Shown in pieces: positions 16,657 to 24,656 of a stretch of DNA of 59,575 nt. The translations under genes were made by a program, and so were the position numbers. The notes below the pieces were generated by a model, which saw only the letters and a list, made by a program, of their open reading frames with translations, searched no databases and was not told the origin of the DNA. The stretch's first letter is position 1. Every line of letters begins with the position of its first letter. Source of the stretch: an uncultured Desulfovibrio sp. (GTDB lineage Bacteria > Desulfobacterota > Desulfovibrionia > Desulfovibrionales > Desulfovibrionaceae); NCBI RefSeq assembly GCF_944324525.1, contig NZ_CALUWS010000012.1, positions 1 to 59,575 on the forward strand, in the 5' to 3' direction.

Positions 16657-17298
16657 CCAGGACGACAGCTTGCCCCTCCCCTGCCGCAAAAGCCAGCCGC
16701 AGCGAAGCAGCAAGGGCAGCAGGGCCGCCCCCCAGAGCATGCCCAACTGCGCGGCAGGCGCGGCAGCGGGCCACTGCAGACGGGCCGCCAGCAGCAGGAG
16801 GGCCGCCAGCGCCATGCCCGTGGCATAGACCTGCTCTTCCATGATGCGGGGACTGTCCGCATTGAGCGTATCACGCAGCAGCACGGTCAGGCCGGCCGCC
16901 AGCCAGGCCAGCAGGGCCAGCCCCACATCCTGCGGCGCGTACAGACCGGAAGCCAGTCCGGCATGAACCATGAGCGCGGAAAACAGGAACACGCCCAGCG
17001 AGTCCGTGAGCATGAGCAACGGAGCCGCACGCCGCCCCCGCGAGGCCGCATAGCCCAGCAGGCCGCCGGCCAGCATGCAGGCCAGCACTTCCCGAGGGTG
17101 CACGAGGAAGAGGTACTGACCGCTGCGCAACAGAAGATGCCGCAGCACTTCCGCGGCCAGCGGCGTCATGACGGCCGTCAGCAAGGCCGCGCCGCGCCGC
17201 GAGCCGCCCATACCGGCCCGGCAGGCGGCGGCAAAGGCCAGCAGGAAAACGGCGGGCAGCTCGGAGCCCAGCAGGAACAGCAGCCAGACGGCGTTCAC
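16654..17298 (-). CDS. TRIC cation channel / UPF0126-family membrane protein
   Basis: 214 aa, almost entirely hydrophobic with about seven helices in two repeated halves. The second half, TDSLGVFLFSALMVHAG...LTVLLRDTLNADSPRIMEEQVYATG, fits the TRIC/UPF0126 repeat (D-LG-F, then RD-L and YA motifs); the usual Pro and Gly spacing is partly degenerate. Some family members transport glycine or cations. GTG 17298, 7 nt after the rny stop, is preferred; ATG 17337 would overlap rny by 32 nt. It is therefore in an operon with rny. The stop codon is supplied by the adjacent repeat. Confidence 0.6.
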   Translation of the reverse strand: MNAVWLLFLLGSELPAVFLLAFAAACRAGMGGSRRGAALLTAVMTPLAAEVLRHLLLRSGQYLFLVHPREVLACMLAGGLLGYAASRGRRAAPLLMLTDSLGVFLFSALMVHAGLASGLYAPQDVGLALLAWLAAGLTVLLRDTLNADSPRIMEEQVYATGMALAALLLLAARLQWPAAAPAAQLGMLWGAALLPLLLRCGWLLRQGRGKLSSW

Positions 17299-17305
17299 AG
17301 CCGCC

Positions 17306-18865
17306 CTACTTGGCAAAGCCGGAGGCCCGGCGCTCACGGATGACCGTCACCCGGATCTGTCCGGGATAGGTCAGGTTCTTTTCGATCTTCTCCGCGATGT
17401 CCTTGCACAGCAGGTAGGTCGTGTCGTCATCCACGCTCTCGGGATTGACCATCACGCGGATCTCGCGGCCGGCCTGGATGGCGTAGGCCTTGGAGACGCC
17501 GTCAAAGGAGGTGGCGATATTCTCCAGATCCTCAAGCCGCTTGACGTAATTTTCCAGCAGCTCCTTGCGTGCGCCGGGCCTGGCTCCGGAAATGGAGTCC
17601 GCCGCCTGCACGAGCACGGCCAGCGCCGTGGACGGCCGCTGATCCTCGTGGTGGGCCGCAATGGCGTGGACGATATCCTTGGCTTCGTTGTATTTCTTGG
17701 CGATATCCGCGCCAATGAGCGCATGGGGGCCTTCCACCTCGTGGTCCACGGCCTTGCCGATGTCGTGCAGCAGCCCGGCGCGCTTGGCCTTCTTGACGTC
17801 CATCCCCAGTTCGGCGGCCATCATGCCGCAGAGGGCCGACACTTCCAGCGAGTGCTGCAGCACGTTCTGGGTGAAGGAGGTACGGTAGCGCAACTGCCCC
17901 AGCAGACGGACGATCTCGGGATGGATGCCGTGCACGCCGGCATCAAAGGTGGCCTGCTCGCCCACTTCCCGCACCTGCGCGTCGAGCTCCTGCTCGCACT
18001 TCTGCACGATGTCTTCGATGCGGGCGGGATGGATGCGGCCGTCCTGGATGAGGCGTTCCAGCGCCATCTTGGCCACCTGACGGCGCAGGGGGCTGTAGGC
18101 GGAGAGGATGACCGTCTCGGGCGTGTCGTCGATGATGAGGTCCACGCCGGTCGCCGCTTCCAGCGCGCGGATATTGCGGCCCTCGCGGCCGATGATGCGC
18201 CCTTTCATGTCTTCGCTGGGCAGGCTGACCGCCGTCACCGTCTGTTCGTTGACGTAGTCGCCGGCATAGCGCTGGATGACGCTGCAGAGGATTTCCTTGG
18301 CCTTGCGGTCGGCCGTCTCGCGGGCTTCGGTCTCGATCTGGCGGATCATGCGCGCGGACTCATGCCGCGTGCGGGCCTCGATGTCGGCAAGCAGGCGCTC
18401 GCGGGCCTCGTCCGCCGTCAGGCCGGCGATCTCCGACAGGCGCTGTTCCTGCTCCTCGATGCGGCCCTGGAGGTATTCCTCATTTTCGGCAAGCTGGCGT
18501 TCCTTGCGGGCAAGCTCCTTCTCGGTGGCGAGCAGCTCGTGCTCTTTTTCCGTGGCCTTGCCCAGACGCTCTTCCAGCCTGTCGCCCATTTCCTCAAGCT
18601 TGCGCTCGCGGTTCTTGACTTCCCGCTCGCGTTCCTTGAACTCGTTTTCCAGCTCGCGCTTCTGGTTATAGAGATCATCCTGCCCCTGCAGGAGAATTTC
18701 CTTTTTCTGCGCCTGAGCTTCCTTGCGCGCCTCCTCGACGATGCGCTTGGCCAGCTCGTCGGCATCCCCGATACGCTTGGTCGTCGCCCGGCTCTGCAGC
18801 ACATAGCCGAACGCCGCGCCCACAAGCAGCGCCAGCACCGCCGACACGATGGTCAGTATGTCCAT
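17306..18865 (-). CDS. rny: Ribonuclease Y
   Basis: 519 aa membrane-anchored endoribonuclease that starts mRNA decay. The order is an N-terminal transmembrane helix (about 4-24), a long charged coiled coil (30-200), a KH domain with [15 protein letters not shown], and an HD domain with [15 protein letters not shown] 18865 is chosen over an upstream in-frame ATG because the hydrophobic anchor begins immediately and a GGGGGAA site precedes it. It follows the 6S RNA gene. Confidence 0.95.
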   Translation of the reverse strand: MDILTIVSAVLALLVGAAFGYVLQSRATTKRIGDADELAKRIVEEARKEAQAQKKEILLQGQDDLYNQKRELENEFKEREREVKNRERKLEEMGDRLEERLGKATEKEHELLATEKELARKERQLAENEEYLQGRIEEQEQRLSEIAGLTADEARERLLADIEARTRHESARMIRQIETEARETADRKAKEILCSVIQRYAGDYVNEQTVTAVSLPSEDMKGRIIGREGRNIRALEAATGVDLIIDDTPETVILSAYSPLRRQVAKMALERLIQDGRIHPARIEDIVQKCEQELDAQVREVGEQATFDAGVHGIHPEIVRLLGQLRYRTSFTQNVLQHSLEVSALCGMMAAELGMDVKKAKRAGLLHDIGKAVDHEVEGPHALIGADIAKKYNEAKDIVHAIAAHHEDQRPSTALAVLVQAADSISGARPGARKELLENYVKRLEDLENIATSFDGVSKAYAIQAGREIRVMVNPESVDDDTTYLLCKDIAEKIEKNLTYPGQIRVTVIRERRASGFAK

Positions 18866-19007
18866 AGATTCCCCCCGAAATGGCGGCAAAGCCGCCCAAC
18901 GCCGCACCACAAGGCGCAGCGGTCAGCGTGTAACCACGGCGGGGGCAGGTAGAGACGCGCCCGAACGGCGCAGGACAGGCACACCCGGAGGTGTCCGGGG
19001 CAAATGC

Positions 19008-19172
19008 CCCAGGGTGCCGTGTCATGACTTCGGTGCAGAACCTGGTTTCCCAGGTGGGCGCCGAGGCGCTCCCTTCAGGCTTCCCTTGCGGGCATGCTCA
19101 CCGGTAGCGGGTACGGCTCCCTTTTGTATGCTTGTAAGGTCAGCACCGAGACATAAATCACGCACACCCCAG
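19008..19172 (-). ncRNA. ssrS: 6S RNA
   Basis: On the minus strand the central segment GGTGAGCATGC, then GAAGCCTGAA, is the 6S RNA hallmark around the open bubble that binds sigma70 RNA polymerase. A long irregular closing stem forms between GGGGTGTGCGTG...CTCGGTGC (5' side) and GCACCG...CATGACACGGCACCC (3' side), and an apical hairpin ACCTGG-GAAA-CCAGGT lies within. It directly follows zapA, the same synteny as in enterobacteria, and lies before rny. The ends are approximate. Confidence 0.85.
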
Positions 19173-19176
19173 GGAT

Positions 19177-19458
19177 TTAAAGAGGTTGCGACTCTTCTAT
19201 TTGCGTAAGCAGGTTCTGGATGCGATCCTGCACATCCGCCTGCTTTTTCTGCGCTTGCAGTAAATCGTCCGCCAGCCCAAGGGCCAAGTACGTCAGCAGA
19301 ATATCTTTGGTCTGCGCGCCGTGGGACCTCAGTTTCAAATCGGCGAACCGTTCTTCCACCAGAGCGATGGTTGCCCGGAACTTTTCCAGATCCGCGCCGG
19401 GACGAAAAAAGATATCGGTCCCGAGGACGGTCAGCCTGCTCGCGTTTTCCGAGCTCAT
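19177..19458 (-). CDS. zapA: Cell division protein ZapA
   Basis: 93 aa. ZapA binds and bundles FtsZ filaments. The N-terminal beta segment SRLTVLGTDIFFRPGAD and the long C-terminal coiled coil LADDLLQAQKKQADVQDRI fit the family. It begins 6 nt after the zapB-like gene and is followed by the 6S RNA gene, the classical zapA-ssrS arrangement. Confidence 0.9.
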   Translation of the reverse strand: MSSENASRLTVLGTDIFFRPGADLEKFRATIALVEERFADLKLRSHGAQTKDILLTYLALGLADDLLQAQKKQADVQDRIQNLLTQIEESQPL

Positions 19459-19464
19459 GGGCGT

Positions 19465-19710
19465 CTACTCCGCGCTGTCATGCTCTTCAACAGCCTGTAT
19501 CAGGGCATCCAGTCGGGCCAGTGCCTCGGCCCGCCATGCCCGCTCCTGAGCTAAAGCCTGCTGCAACGCATCGTTTTGGGCCACAAGAGCCTCGTTTTCC
19601 CTGGCAGCCGCCGCCATTTCGGCCTGTTGCCGCTCACTGTCGGCCTGCATGGCCTCCAGCTTGCGCAAAAGCTCCGAAACGCGGACTTCAAGCTGCTCAA
19701 GAACATCCAT
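19465..19710 (-). CDS. ZapB-like coiled-coil cell division protein
   Basis: 81 aa, one continuous coiled coil (MDVLEQLEVRVSELLRKLEAMQ onward) rich in Glu, Ala and Gln, of the length of ZapB. ZapB interacts with ZapA at the division ring, and the immediate zapA neighbour supports this role. ATG 19710 is chosen because the coiled coil begins there; upstream in-frame codons lie in the fliQ terminator. Confidence 0.72.
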   Translation of the reverse strand: MDVLEQLEVRVSELLRKLEAMQADSERQQAEMAAAARENEALVAQNDALQQALAQERAWRAEALARLDALIQAVEEHDSAE

Positions 19711-19761
19711 GAACCTGTTTATAGCATTGCCGGGCCGGTTACGCAAGATGCCCGAAAGCAA

Positions 19762-19824
19762 AAAGCCTGCCCGCGCAACGGGATAGCCGCCCATAGAGGA
19801 CGCTCCCGTGCCGCGGGCAGGCTG
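19762..19824 (-). terminator. Terminator downstream of fliQ
   Basis: On the minus strand AGCCTGCCCGCG pairs with CGCGGGCAGGCT across a loop of about 35 nt that itself can extend the stem (CACGGG with CCCGTT). TTTTGCTTTC follows. It ends the fliLNOPQ transcript before zapB. Confidence 0.7.
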
Positions 19825-19830
19825 CGGAGA

Positions 19831-20100
19831 CTACTGGACGTAGTTGGGGATATTGATGAAGACCTCGCGGGTGAAGGAGACCACACGCTCCATGATCCAC
19901 GGCAGGGCCAGCAGGAGCGCGATGAACATGCTGATGATCTTGGGGATGAAGCTCAGGGTGGTCTCCTGGATCTGGGTGGCCGCCTGGATGATGCTCACCA
20001 CCACCCCGACGCCGAGTCCCACGGCCAGCATGGGCAGCGCCATCATGAGGCAGAGCTCGATGGCCTGCCGCCCGAAACCGATGACAAAATCCGTCGTCAT
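19831..20100 (-). CDS. fliQ: Flagellar export protein FliQ
   Basis: 89 aa, two transmembrane helices, with the FliQ-type sequence VVSIIQAATQIQETTLSFIPKI. It is part of the FliPQR export gate of the flagellar type III secretion system. It follows fliP by 13 nt. fliR and flhB are not next in the window, so the block is split. Confidence 0.95.
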   Translation of the reverse strand: MTTDFVIGFGRQAIELCLMMALPMLAVGLGVGVVVSIIQAATQIQETTLSFIPKIISMFIALLLALPWIMERVVSFTREVFINIPNYVQ

Positions 20101-20113
20101 GCCTGCCCTCCCG

Positions 20114-20911
20114 TCACAAGAGATAACTGTTGACCAGCGAACCGACCAGCAGGTTCCAGCCGTCCACCATCACGAAGAGCAACAGCTTGAACGGCATGGA
20201 GACCATCATGGGCGGCAGCATCATCATCCCCATGGCCAGCAGCACGCTGGAAATGACCATATCCAGCACGAGGAAGGGGATGTAGATGAGGAAGCCGATG
20301 GTGAAGGCCGTCTTGAGTTCGCTGATGACGAAGGCGGCGGCCAGCATCACGGTCGGGACTTCATTTTTGTTCTTGGGCGCTTCCATGCCCGAAATGGCGT
20401 AAAAGACCGAGATGTCCTTTTCGCGGGTGTGCTTGAACATGAAGACGCGCAGCGGTTCCTGGGCCCTGTCCAGCGCGACCTTGTAGTCGATCTGCTCCTG
20501 CAGGTAGGGCTGCAGGGCTTCGTCGTTGATGCGCTTGCCCACAGGGAACATGATGACCACCGTCATGAAGATGGCAAGACTGGCCAGCACCTGCGTGGGC
20601 GGCAGCTGCTGCACGCCCATGGCCTGCCGCAGAAAGCTGAAGACGATGATGATGCGCGTGAAGCTGGTGACCGTGAGCATGATGGACGGCGCCACCGACA
20701 GGACGGTCAGGAGGAAAAGGATCTCCAGCAGGACGGAGACCTTGCTCGGTTCGGTCGCTCCGCCGGAGAGGGTGAGCTGCATGCTGGGCAGGGTAAGATC
20801 CTGCGCGGCTCCCACCTGCTCAGGGACGAGAACCGTCAGCGCCAGCGCCGTGAGCAGAAGCGGCAACGCTCTGCTCCAGGATGTGCTGAAAATCCTGACA
20901 AGGCGTTTCAT
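20114..20911 (-). CDS. fliP: Flagellar export protein FliP
   Basis: 265 aa with a cleavable signal peptide (about 1-35, ending VGAAQ), as usual for FliP, then four membrane helices. SFTRIIIVFSFLRQAMG and FLIYIPFLVLDMVISSVLLAMGMMMLPP are the family signatures. It forms the pentameric core of the export gate. Its start lies 92 nt inside the fliO reading frame; the signal peptide requires this upstream start, so the long overlap is real. Confidence 0.96.
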   Translation of the reverse strand: MKRLVRIFSTSWSRALPLLLTALALTVLVPEQVGAAQDLTLPSMQLTLSGGATEPSKVSVLLEILFLLTVLSVAPSIMLTVTSFTRIIIVFSFLRQAMGVQQLPPTQVLASLAIFMTVVIMFPVGKRINDEALQPYLQEQIDYKVALDRAQEPLRVFMFKHTREKDISVFYAISGMEAPKNKNEVPTVMLAAAFVISELKTAFTIGFLIYIPFLVLDMVISSVLLAMGMMMLPPMMVSMPFKLLLFVMVDGWNLLVGSLVNSYLL

Positions 20912-21317
20912 GATCTAGGCTTTCCTCCGTCAGCAGGCTGATCTGCTGTTCGGTCACGGCGAGCAGCAGTCTGCGATTCATGAAGCGGACCACCATAAGG
21001 CCCTTGCGGGGCCCCAGGGGCATCTGCGCTTCCATCAGCAGCGCGTCACGCGGCAGATTGCCGGGGCGCGGAATAAAGTTGAAGCGTCCGTAGCGGCGCA
21101 GAAGCCACACCCCGACCCAGAGGAGGCCCAGCAACAGACACAAAACAGCCAGCGCCTGCGCATAGCTGCCCCAGGAAAACATGGGCTGCCCGAGCGCGCC
21201 CGCCGCCGGAGCCGCTTCCTCAGCGGCCAAGGCGACCGGGGTCAGTCCCCCGGTCGCCCAGATTCCCGCACAAGCTGCCGTCAGTATGGCGCGGCAGCGT
21301 ACAGACAGGCTAGCCAA
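20820..21317 (-). CDS. fliO: Flagellar biosynthesis protein FliO
   Basis: 165 aa. An N-terminal signal-like segment is followed by one transmembrane helix (about 52-74, LAVLCLLLGLLWVGVWLL) and a cytoplasmic domain with LMEAQMPLGPRKGLMVVRFMNRRLLLAVTEQQISLL, typical of FliO. It assists assembly of the FliP complex. The C-terminal 30 residues overlap fliP, and it overlaps the fliN stop by 8 nt. Confidence 0.88.
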   Translation of the reverse strand: MASLSVRCRAILTAACAGIWATGGLTPVALAAEEAAPAAGALGQPMFSWGSYAQALAVLCLLLGLLWVGVWLLRRYGRFNFIPRPGNLPRDALLMEAQMPLGPRKGLMVVRFMNRRLLLAVTEQQISLLTEESLDHETPCQDFQHILEQSVAASAHGAGADGSRP

Positions 21318-21858
21318 GCTGCTTCACCCGCTCGATGGGACTGATGATGTCCGTCAGACGGACGCCGAACTTTTCGTTGATGACCACGGCTTCGCCGCGG
21401 GCCACCAGTTTGCCGTTCACGAAGACTTCCAGCGGTTCGCCGGCCAGCTTGTTCAGCTCCACCACCGAGCCCTGGCCCAGCTGCAGCAGCTCATTGATGA
21501 GCAGCCGGGTACGTCCCAGCTCGGCGGACACATCCAGCGGGATGTCCAGGATGAAATCCAGCTCGCGCTTGAGCTTCTGATCATGCGGCTGGCGGGCCGC
21601 CTCCGTCATGTTCTTGAACTGGGCATCCGTGGCCTGCTCGGCAAAGCTGGTCAGCTTGTCCGTACCGCCGTTCTTTTCGTCATTGGCAAGGGACTCGGCC
21701 CACTCCGAAGCCAGCGCCTCGTCTTCGCCGCCCGCGGACGCGGAAGCATCCCCCCCGAGGTCAACGTCGGCGAGCAGGTCGTCCGCTCCTCCACTACCAT
21801 CCAGCTGAGCCGCCCACTGTGCGGCCATATCGTCCTGTTCGTCCTGCGACATGCTCAC
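21310..21858 (-). CDS. fliN: Flagellar motor switch protein FliN
   Basis: 182 aa. The C-terminal SpoA domain (about 100-182) has LDIPLDVSAELGRTRLLINELLQLGQGSVVELNKLAGEP and the ending IISPIERVKQLG. The N-terminal 95 residues are acidic, low-complexity and longer than in E. coli FliN. It forms the C-ring switch that binds CheY-P. It lies between fliL (24 nt) and fliO (8-nt overlap). Confidence 0.94.
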   Translation of the reverse strand: MSMSQDEQDDMAAQWAAQLDGSGGADDLLADVDLGGDASASAGGEDEALASEWAESLANDEKNGGTDKLTSFAEQATDAQFKNMTEAARQPHDQKLKRELDFILDIPLDVSAELGRTRLLINELLQLGQGSVVELNKLAGEPLEVFVNGKLVARGEAVVINEKFGVRLTDIISPIERVKQLG

Positions 21859-21882
21859 ATCCTCGTTTCAGACGTGGGGAAG

Positions 21883-22530
21883 CTATTCCACCACAAAGTT
21901 GGTAAAGTAGACTCGAATGACCCGCGGCGCGCCCAGGATCTGGTTGAGCCGCGCGGCGATCTCATGCTTGAGCGACACCTTGCCCTCCGGCGTGGAGATC
22001 TCGCCGTAGGTCTTCCCGGCCAGCAGCATGATGATGGTGTCGTTGATGCGGGCGCTCTGCGCCTTGAGCTCCTTCGACACGTCGCTGTTGACCTCGATCT
22101 CCATGCCGACGGTGAGATAACGCCGTCCGCTGGGATCGGTCAGGTTGACCCGAACGGGCGGCAGCGGCAGGACGATGCCTGTGCTGCGCAGCGCTTCCGG
22201 CTGCGCCTCGATGCGGGCCGAATCCTTGCCGGAAGCCGTCGCGGCAGGCGTCTGCCCGGACTTGCCGCCGGCCTGTGCGGCGGGCTGCGCCGCTGCCGGC
22301 GCCGCCGTGGCCTCTGCCGGCGCGGGGGCCGCCGGGCTTTCCTGCGCCACACCCTCAGCCGTCCGCAGGTACAGCCACCAGTAGGCCGCGCCTCCCGCGG
22401 CGCTCAAGGTAATGAGCAGGATCGCCAAAAATATGACGATCCGTTTGGCACGGGACTTCTTCTTGGGGGTGTCTCCCGCAGCGCCCGGGGGAAGGGCCTG
22501 CGATTCCTTGCTGCCGTCTTTGGCTGCCAT
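21883..22530 (-). CDS. fliL: Flagellar basal body-associated protein FliL
   Basis: 215 aa. A Lys/Arg-rich cytoplasmic tail (KKKSRAKR), one transmembrane helix (about 32-55), an Ala/Pro-rich periplasmic linker, then the FliL domain (about 125-215) with YLTVGMEIEVNSDVSKEL and the terminal VIRVYFTNFVVE. FliL associates with stator units. It is the first gene of the block and follows the sigma54 promoter. Confidence 0.93.
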   Translation of the reverse strand: MAAKDGSKESQALPPGAAGDTPKKKSRAKRIVIFLAILLITLSAAGGAAYWWLYLRTAEGVAQESPAAPAPAEATAAPAAAQPAAQAGGKSGQTPAATASGKDSARIEAQPEALRSTGIVLPLPPVRVNLTDPSGRRYLTVGMEIEVNSDVSKELKAQSARINDTIIMLLAGKTYGEISTPEGKVSLKHEIAARLNQILGAPRVIRVYFTNFVVE

Positions 22531-22628
22531 AGCTGCTCCTTGCCGTTAGCGGTGTCCCGAAAAGCGTCCTCAACGATGCGCCGCCGGTCTGCCGCGCCGC
22601 CGTCGTGTTCCGGACCCGCGTAACTTAT

Positions 22629-22644
22629 TGCAATAACCGCGCCA
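22629..22644 (-). promoter_or_regulatory. Sigma54 promoter of the fliLNOPQ operon
   Basis: The minus strand reads TGGCGCGGTTATTGCA, matching TGGCAC-N5-TTGCA with the invariant GG (-24) and GC (-12) correctly spaced. It lies about 100 nt before the fliL start and just 3 nt off the yggS stop. RpoN control of flagellar genes is common; the activator (an FlrC/FleQ-type protein) is not in the window. Confidence 0.85.
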
Positions 22645-22646
22645 CG

Positions 22647-23354
22647 CTAGACTTTTGGCGGTCGCGGACCAAAAATATCCGTCCCGATGCGGACGATGGT
22701 CGAACCTTCGGCCACGGCCGCCGGGAAATCGCCGGACATGCCCATGGACAGATGCGGCAATGCCAGCCCGGTGCGCGTCCGCAGATCCTCGCACAGGCAG
22801 CGCAGGCGCGCGAAATACGGGCGCGCGGCGTCCCCGGCGTCAAAGACCGGCGGCAGACACATAAGCCCCTGCACATCCAGATGCGGGCAGTGCTCCAGAA
22901 CATAATCGGCAAGTTCCGGCAAATCTTCAGCCATGATGCCGGATTTTTGCGGCTCGGCCCCCACATTGATCTCGAAGAGCACGGGCTGACGGGCATCCAG
23001 CGCGACCAGGCGCTTTTCCAGACCGTCGGCCAGCTTGCGGGAATCCAGCGTATGCAGCAGGGTGAAGGCCCCGGCCACCAGCGGCGCCTTGCGGCTCTGC
23101 ACGTGGCCGATCATATGCCAGCGGATATGGGCGCAGGCCGGATCGGCAGCCAGATCCTGCCGTTTCTGCAGGGCCTCCTGCACATAGTTCTCGCCAAAAT
23201 CCACCTGCCCGGCCGCGGCCACCTGGGCCACGTCTTCCGCCGCATGCAGCTTGGAGACGGCCACGAGGGTCACTTCCTCCCGCTTGCGGCCGGCGGCGGA
23301 GACGGCCTTGTCCAGCCGTTCCAGCACGGACGCGTAACGCGCGCGAATATCCAT
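22647..23354 (-). CDS. yggS: YggS-family pyridoxal phosphate homeostasis protein
   Basis: 235 aa, an alanine-racemase-like TIM barrel that binds PLP. VTLVAVSKLHAAED carries the PLP lysine; DFGENYVQEALQK, HMIGHVQSRK, INVGAEPQKSG, LMCLPP and LSMGMSGDFPAAVAEGSTIVRIGTDIFG are family motifs. ATG 23354 overlaps the era stop by one base (TGATG), so it is translationally coupled to era. Confidence 0.94.
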   Translation of the reverse strand: MDIRARYASVLERLDKAVSAAGRKREEVTLVAVSKLHAAEDVAQVAAAGQVDFGENYVQEALQKRQDLAADPACAHIRWHMIGHVQSRKAPLVAGAFTLLHTLDSRKLADGLEKRLVALDARQPVLFEINVGAEPQKSGIMAEDLPELADYVLEHCPHLDVQGLMCLPPVFDAGDAARPYFARLRCLCEDLRTRTGLALPHLSMGMSGDFPAAVAEGSTIVRIGTDIFGPRPPKV

Positions 23355-24283
23355 CACAGCACCTCCCCGACCCGGGTCATCTCCTGCACGAAGGCCGGGT
23401 CCTCGGTCCAGTTTTCCCGCACCTTGACCCAGAGCTCCAGATGCACCTTGCCGCCCAGAAGCTCCTGGATGTCCTTGCGGGCTTCCATGCCCACCTGCTT
23501 GAGCACCTTGCCGCCCTTGCCGATGACCATCCCCTTGTGCATGGAGCGGGCCACATAGATGACCGCATGGATGACGGTCTGCCCTCTTTCCGCGTCTTCC
23601 TCCCAGTGCTCCACCTCCACGGCGATGCAGTAGGGAACCTCCTGCCGCAGCTGCAGGAAGAGCTTCTCGCGGATGATCTCCGCCGCCATGAAGCGCACCG
23701 GGGCCGTGGAGATCTGGTCTTCGGGGAACTGGGCCTCGCCTTCGGGCAGGCGCGAGCGGATGAGCTCCATGAGGGCGGGCAGGCCGTCCTTCATGAGGGC
23801 CGATACCGGAAAGATCTCCGCCGAGGGCCACATCTCGCTCAGGCGGGTCAGGAGGGGCAGCATGCGGCTCTTGTCCGCAAAAAGATCCACCTTGTTGACC
23901 ACCACGATCATGGGGCGCGTCTCGCTGGCCAGCGCTTCGGCCACCGGCGCAAGGTCGCGCTCCAGATAGTCGGGATGACGGATATAAAGATGGCTGTCCA
24001 GCACGGGCATGATGACGTCGGCCTGATTGAGGCTCTGCCATACGGCCTGGAGCATGGCCTTGCTCAACCTTCCCCGCACCTGCGAAAGCCCCGGCGTGTC
24101 CATGAAGACGGTCTGCGCCGCCTCGTCGGTATGGATGCCCACGATCTGGTTCCGCGTGGTTTGCGGCTTGGGCGTCACGATGGTGACTTTCTGCCCCAGC
24201 AGCGCGTTGAGCAGGGTGGACTTGCCCGCATTGGGCGGCCCCATGAGCGCCACCCAGCCGCAGCGATAGCTTTGCGCGGTCAT
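23354..24283 (-). CDS. era: GTPase Era
   Basis: 309 aa. The GTPase domain has G1 [10 protein letters not shown]3 DTPG and G4 NKVD; a C-terminal KH domain contains [12 protein letters not shown]. Era binds the 3' end of 16S rRNA and helps 30S maturation. It is first in an era-yggS pair; the family B repeat lies just upstream (24320-24472). Confidence 0.97.
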   Translation of the reverse strand: MTAQSYRCGWVALMGPPNAGKSTLLNALLGQKVTIVTPKPQTTRNQIVGIHTDEAAQTVFMDTPGLSQVRGRLSKAMLQAVWQSLNQADVIMPVLDSHLYIRHPDYLERDLAPVAEALASETRPMIVVVNKVDLFADKSRMLPLLTRLSEMWPSAEIFPVSALMKDGLPALMELIRSRLPEGEAQFPEDQISTAPVRFMAAEIIREKLFLQLRQEVPYCIAVEVEHWEEDAERGQTVIHAVIYVARSMHKGMVIGKGGKVLKQVGMEARKDIQELLGGKVHLELWVKVRENWTEDPAFVQEMTRVGEVL

Positions 24284-24319
24284 TTGATGCCTCGTCTTTC
24301 GTTATCGGGAATGATGGTC

Positions 24320-24472
24320 TAGAGCGGATTCGCAGGGAAATCGTGTCCACTCTCCCTGCTGACGCTGCCCTCACACGACGGAAAAAGCGTGGTTTTTCCG
24401 TGTGTTCGGTTGCGGGCAGTCGCTCGCGCGACTACCGGAGCAATCCACATTTTTCAATGGGGAATTGCTCTA
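24320..24472 (+). repeat. Family B repeat, copy 2
   Basis: Starts TAGAGCGGATTCGC and ends AATTGCTCTA, matching 13735-13885 along its length, including the GACGCTGCCCTCACAC block and the GTCGC...GCGAC hairpin. The terminal stem is less perfect than in copy 1. The rest of the gap (24473-24656) has a GGGGCGTTTGCC...GGCAGACGCCCC hairpin (24574-24609), possibly the metQ terminator, and nothing else recognisable. Confidence 0.85.
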
Positions 24473-24656
24473 TGTCTTCCACAACACGGCCGCGCGGTCA
24501 AGCCCGCCCGTCGGGAGGCCGCCGGATGCGGACCGCCCGCGGGCCGGAGTCCCGCCGTCAGCCCCGGCAACGGCAAGGGGCGTTTGCCTCCAACGGCAGA
24601 CGCCCCCTTCCTTCCGTCATCCGGCCGCCCGCAGGCGGACAGCCCGGCCGACGTCG

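Noticed and set aside
17299-17337. ATG 17337 as the TRIC-family start
   Set aside because: It would overlap rny by 32 nt and add a polar N-terminus not seen in the family; GTG 17298 lies just after the rny stop.
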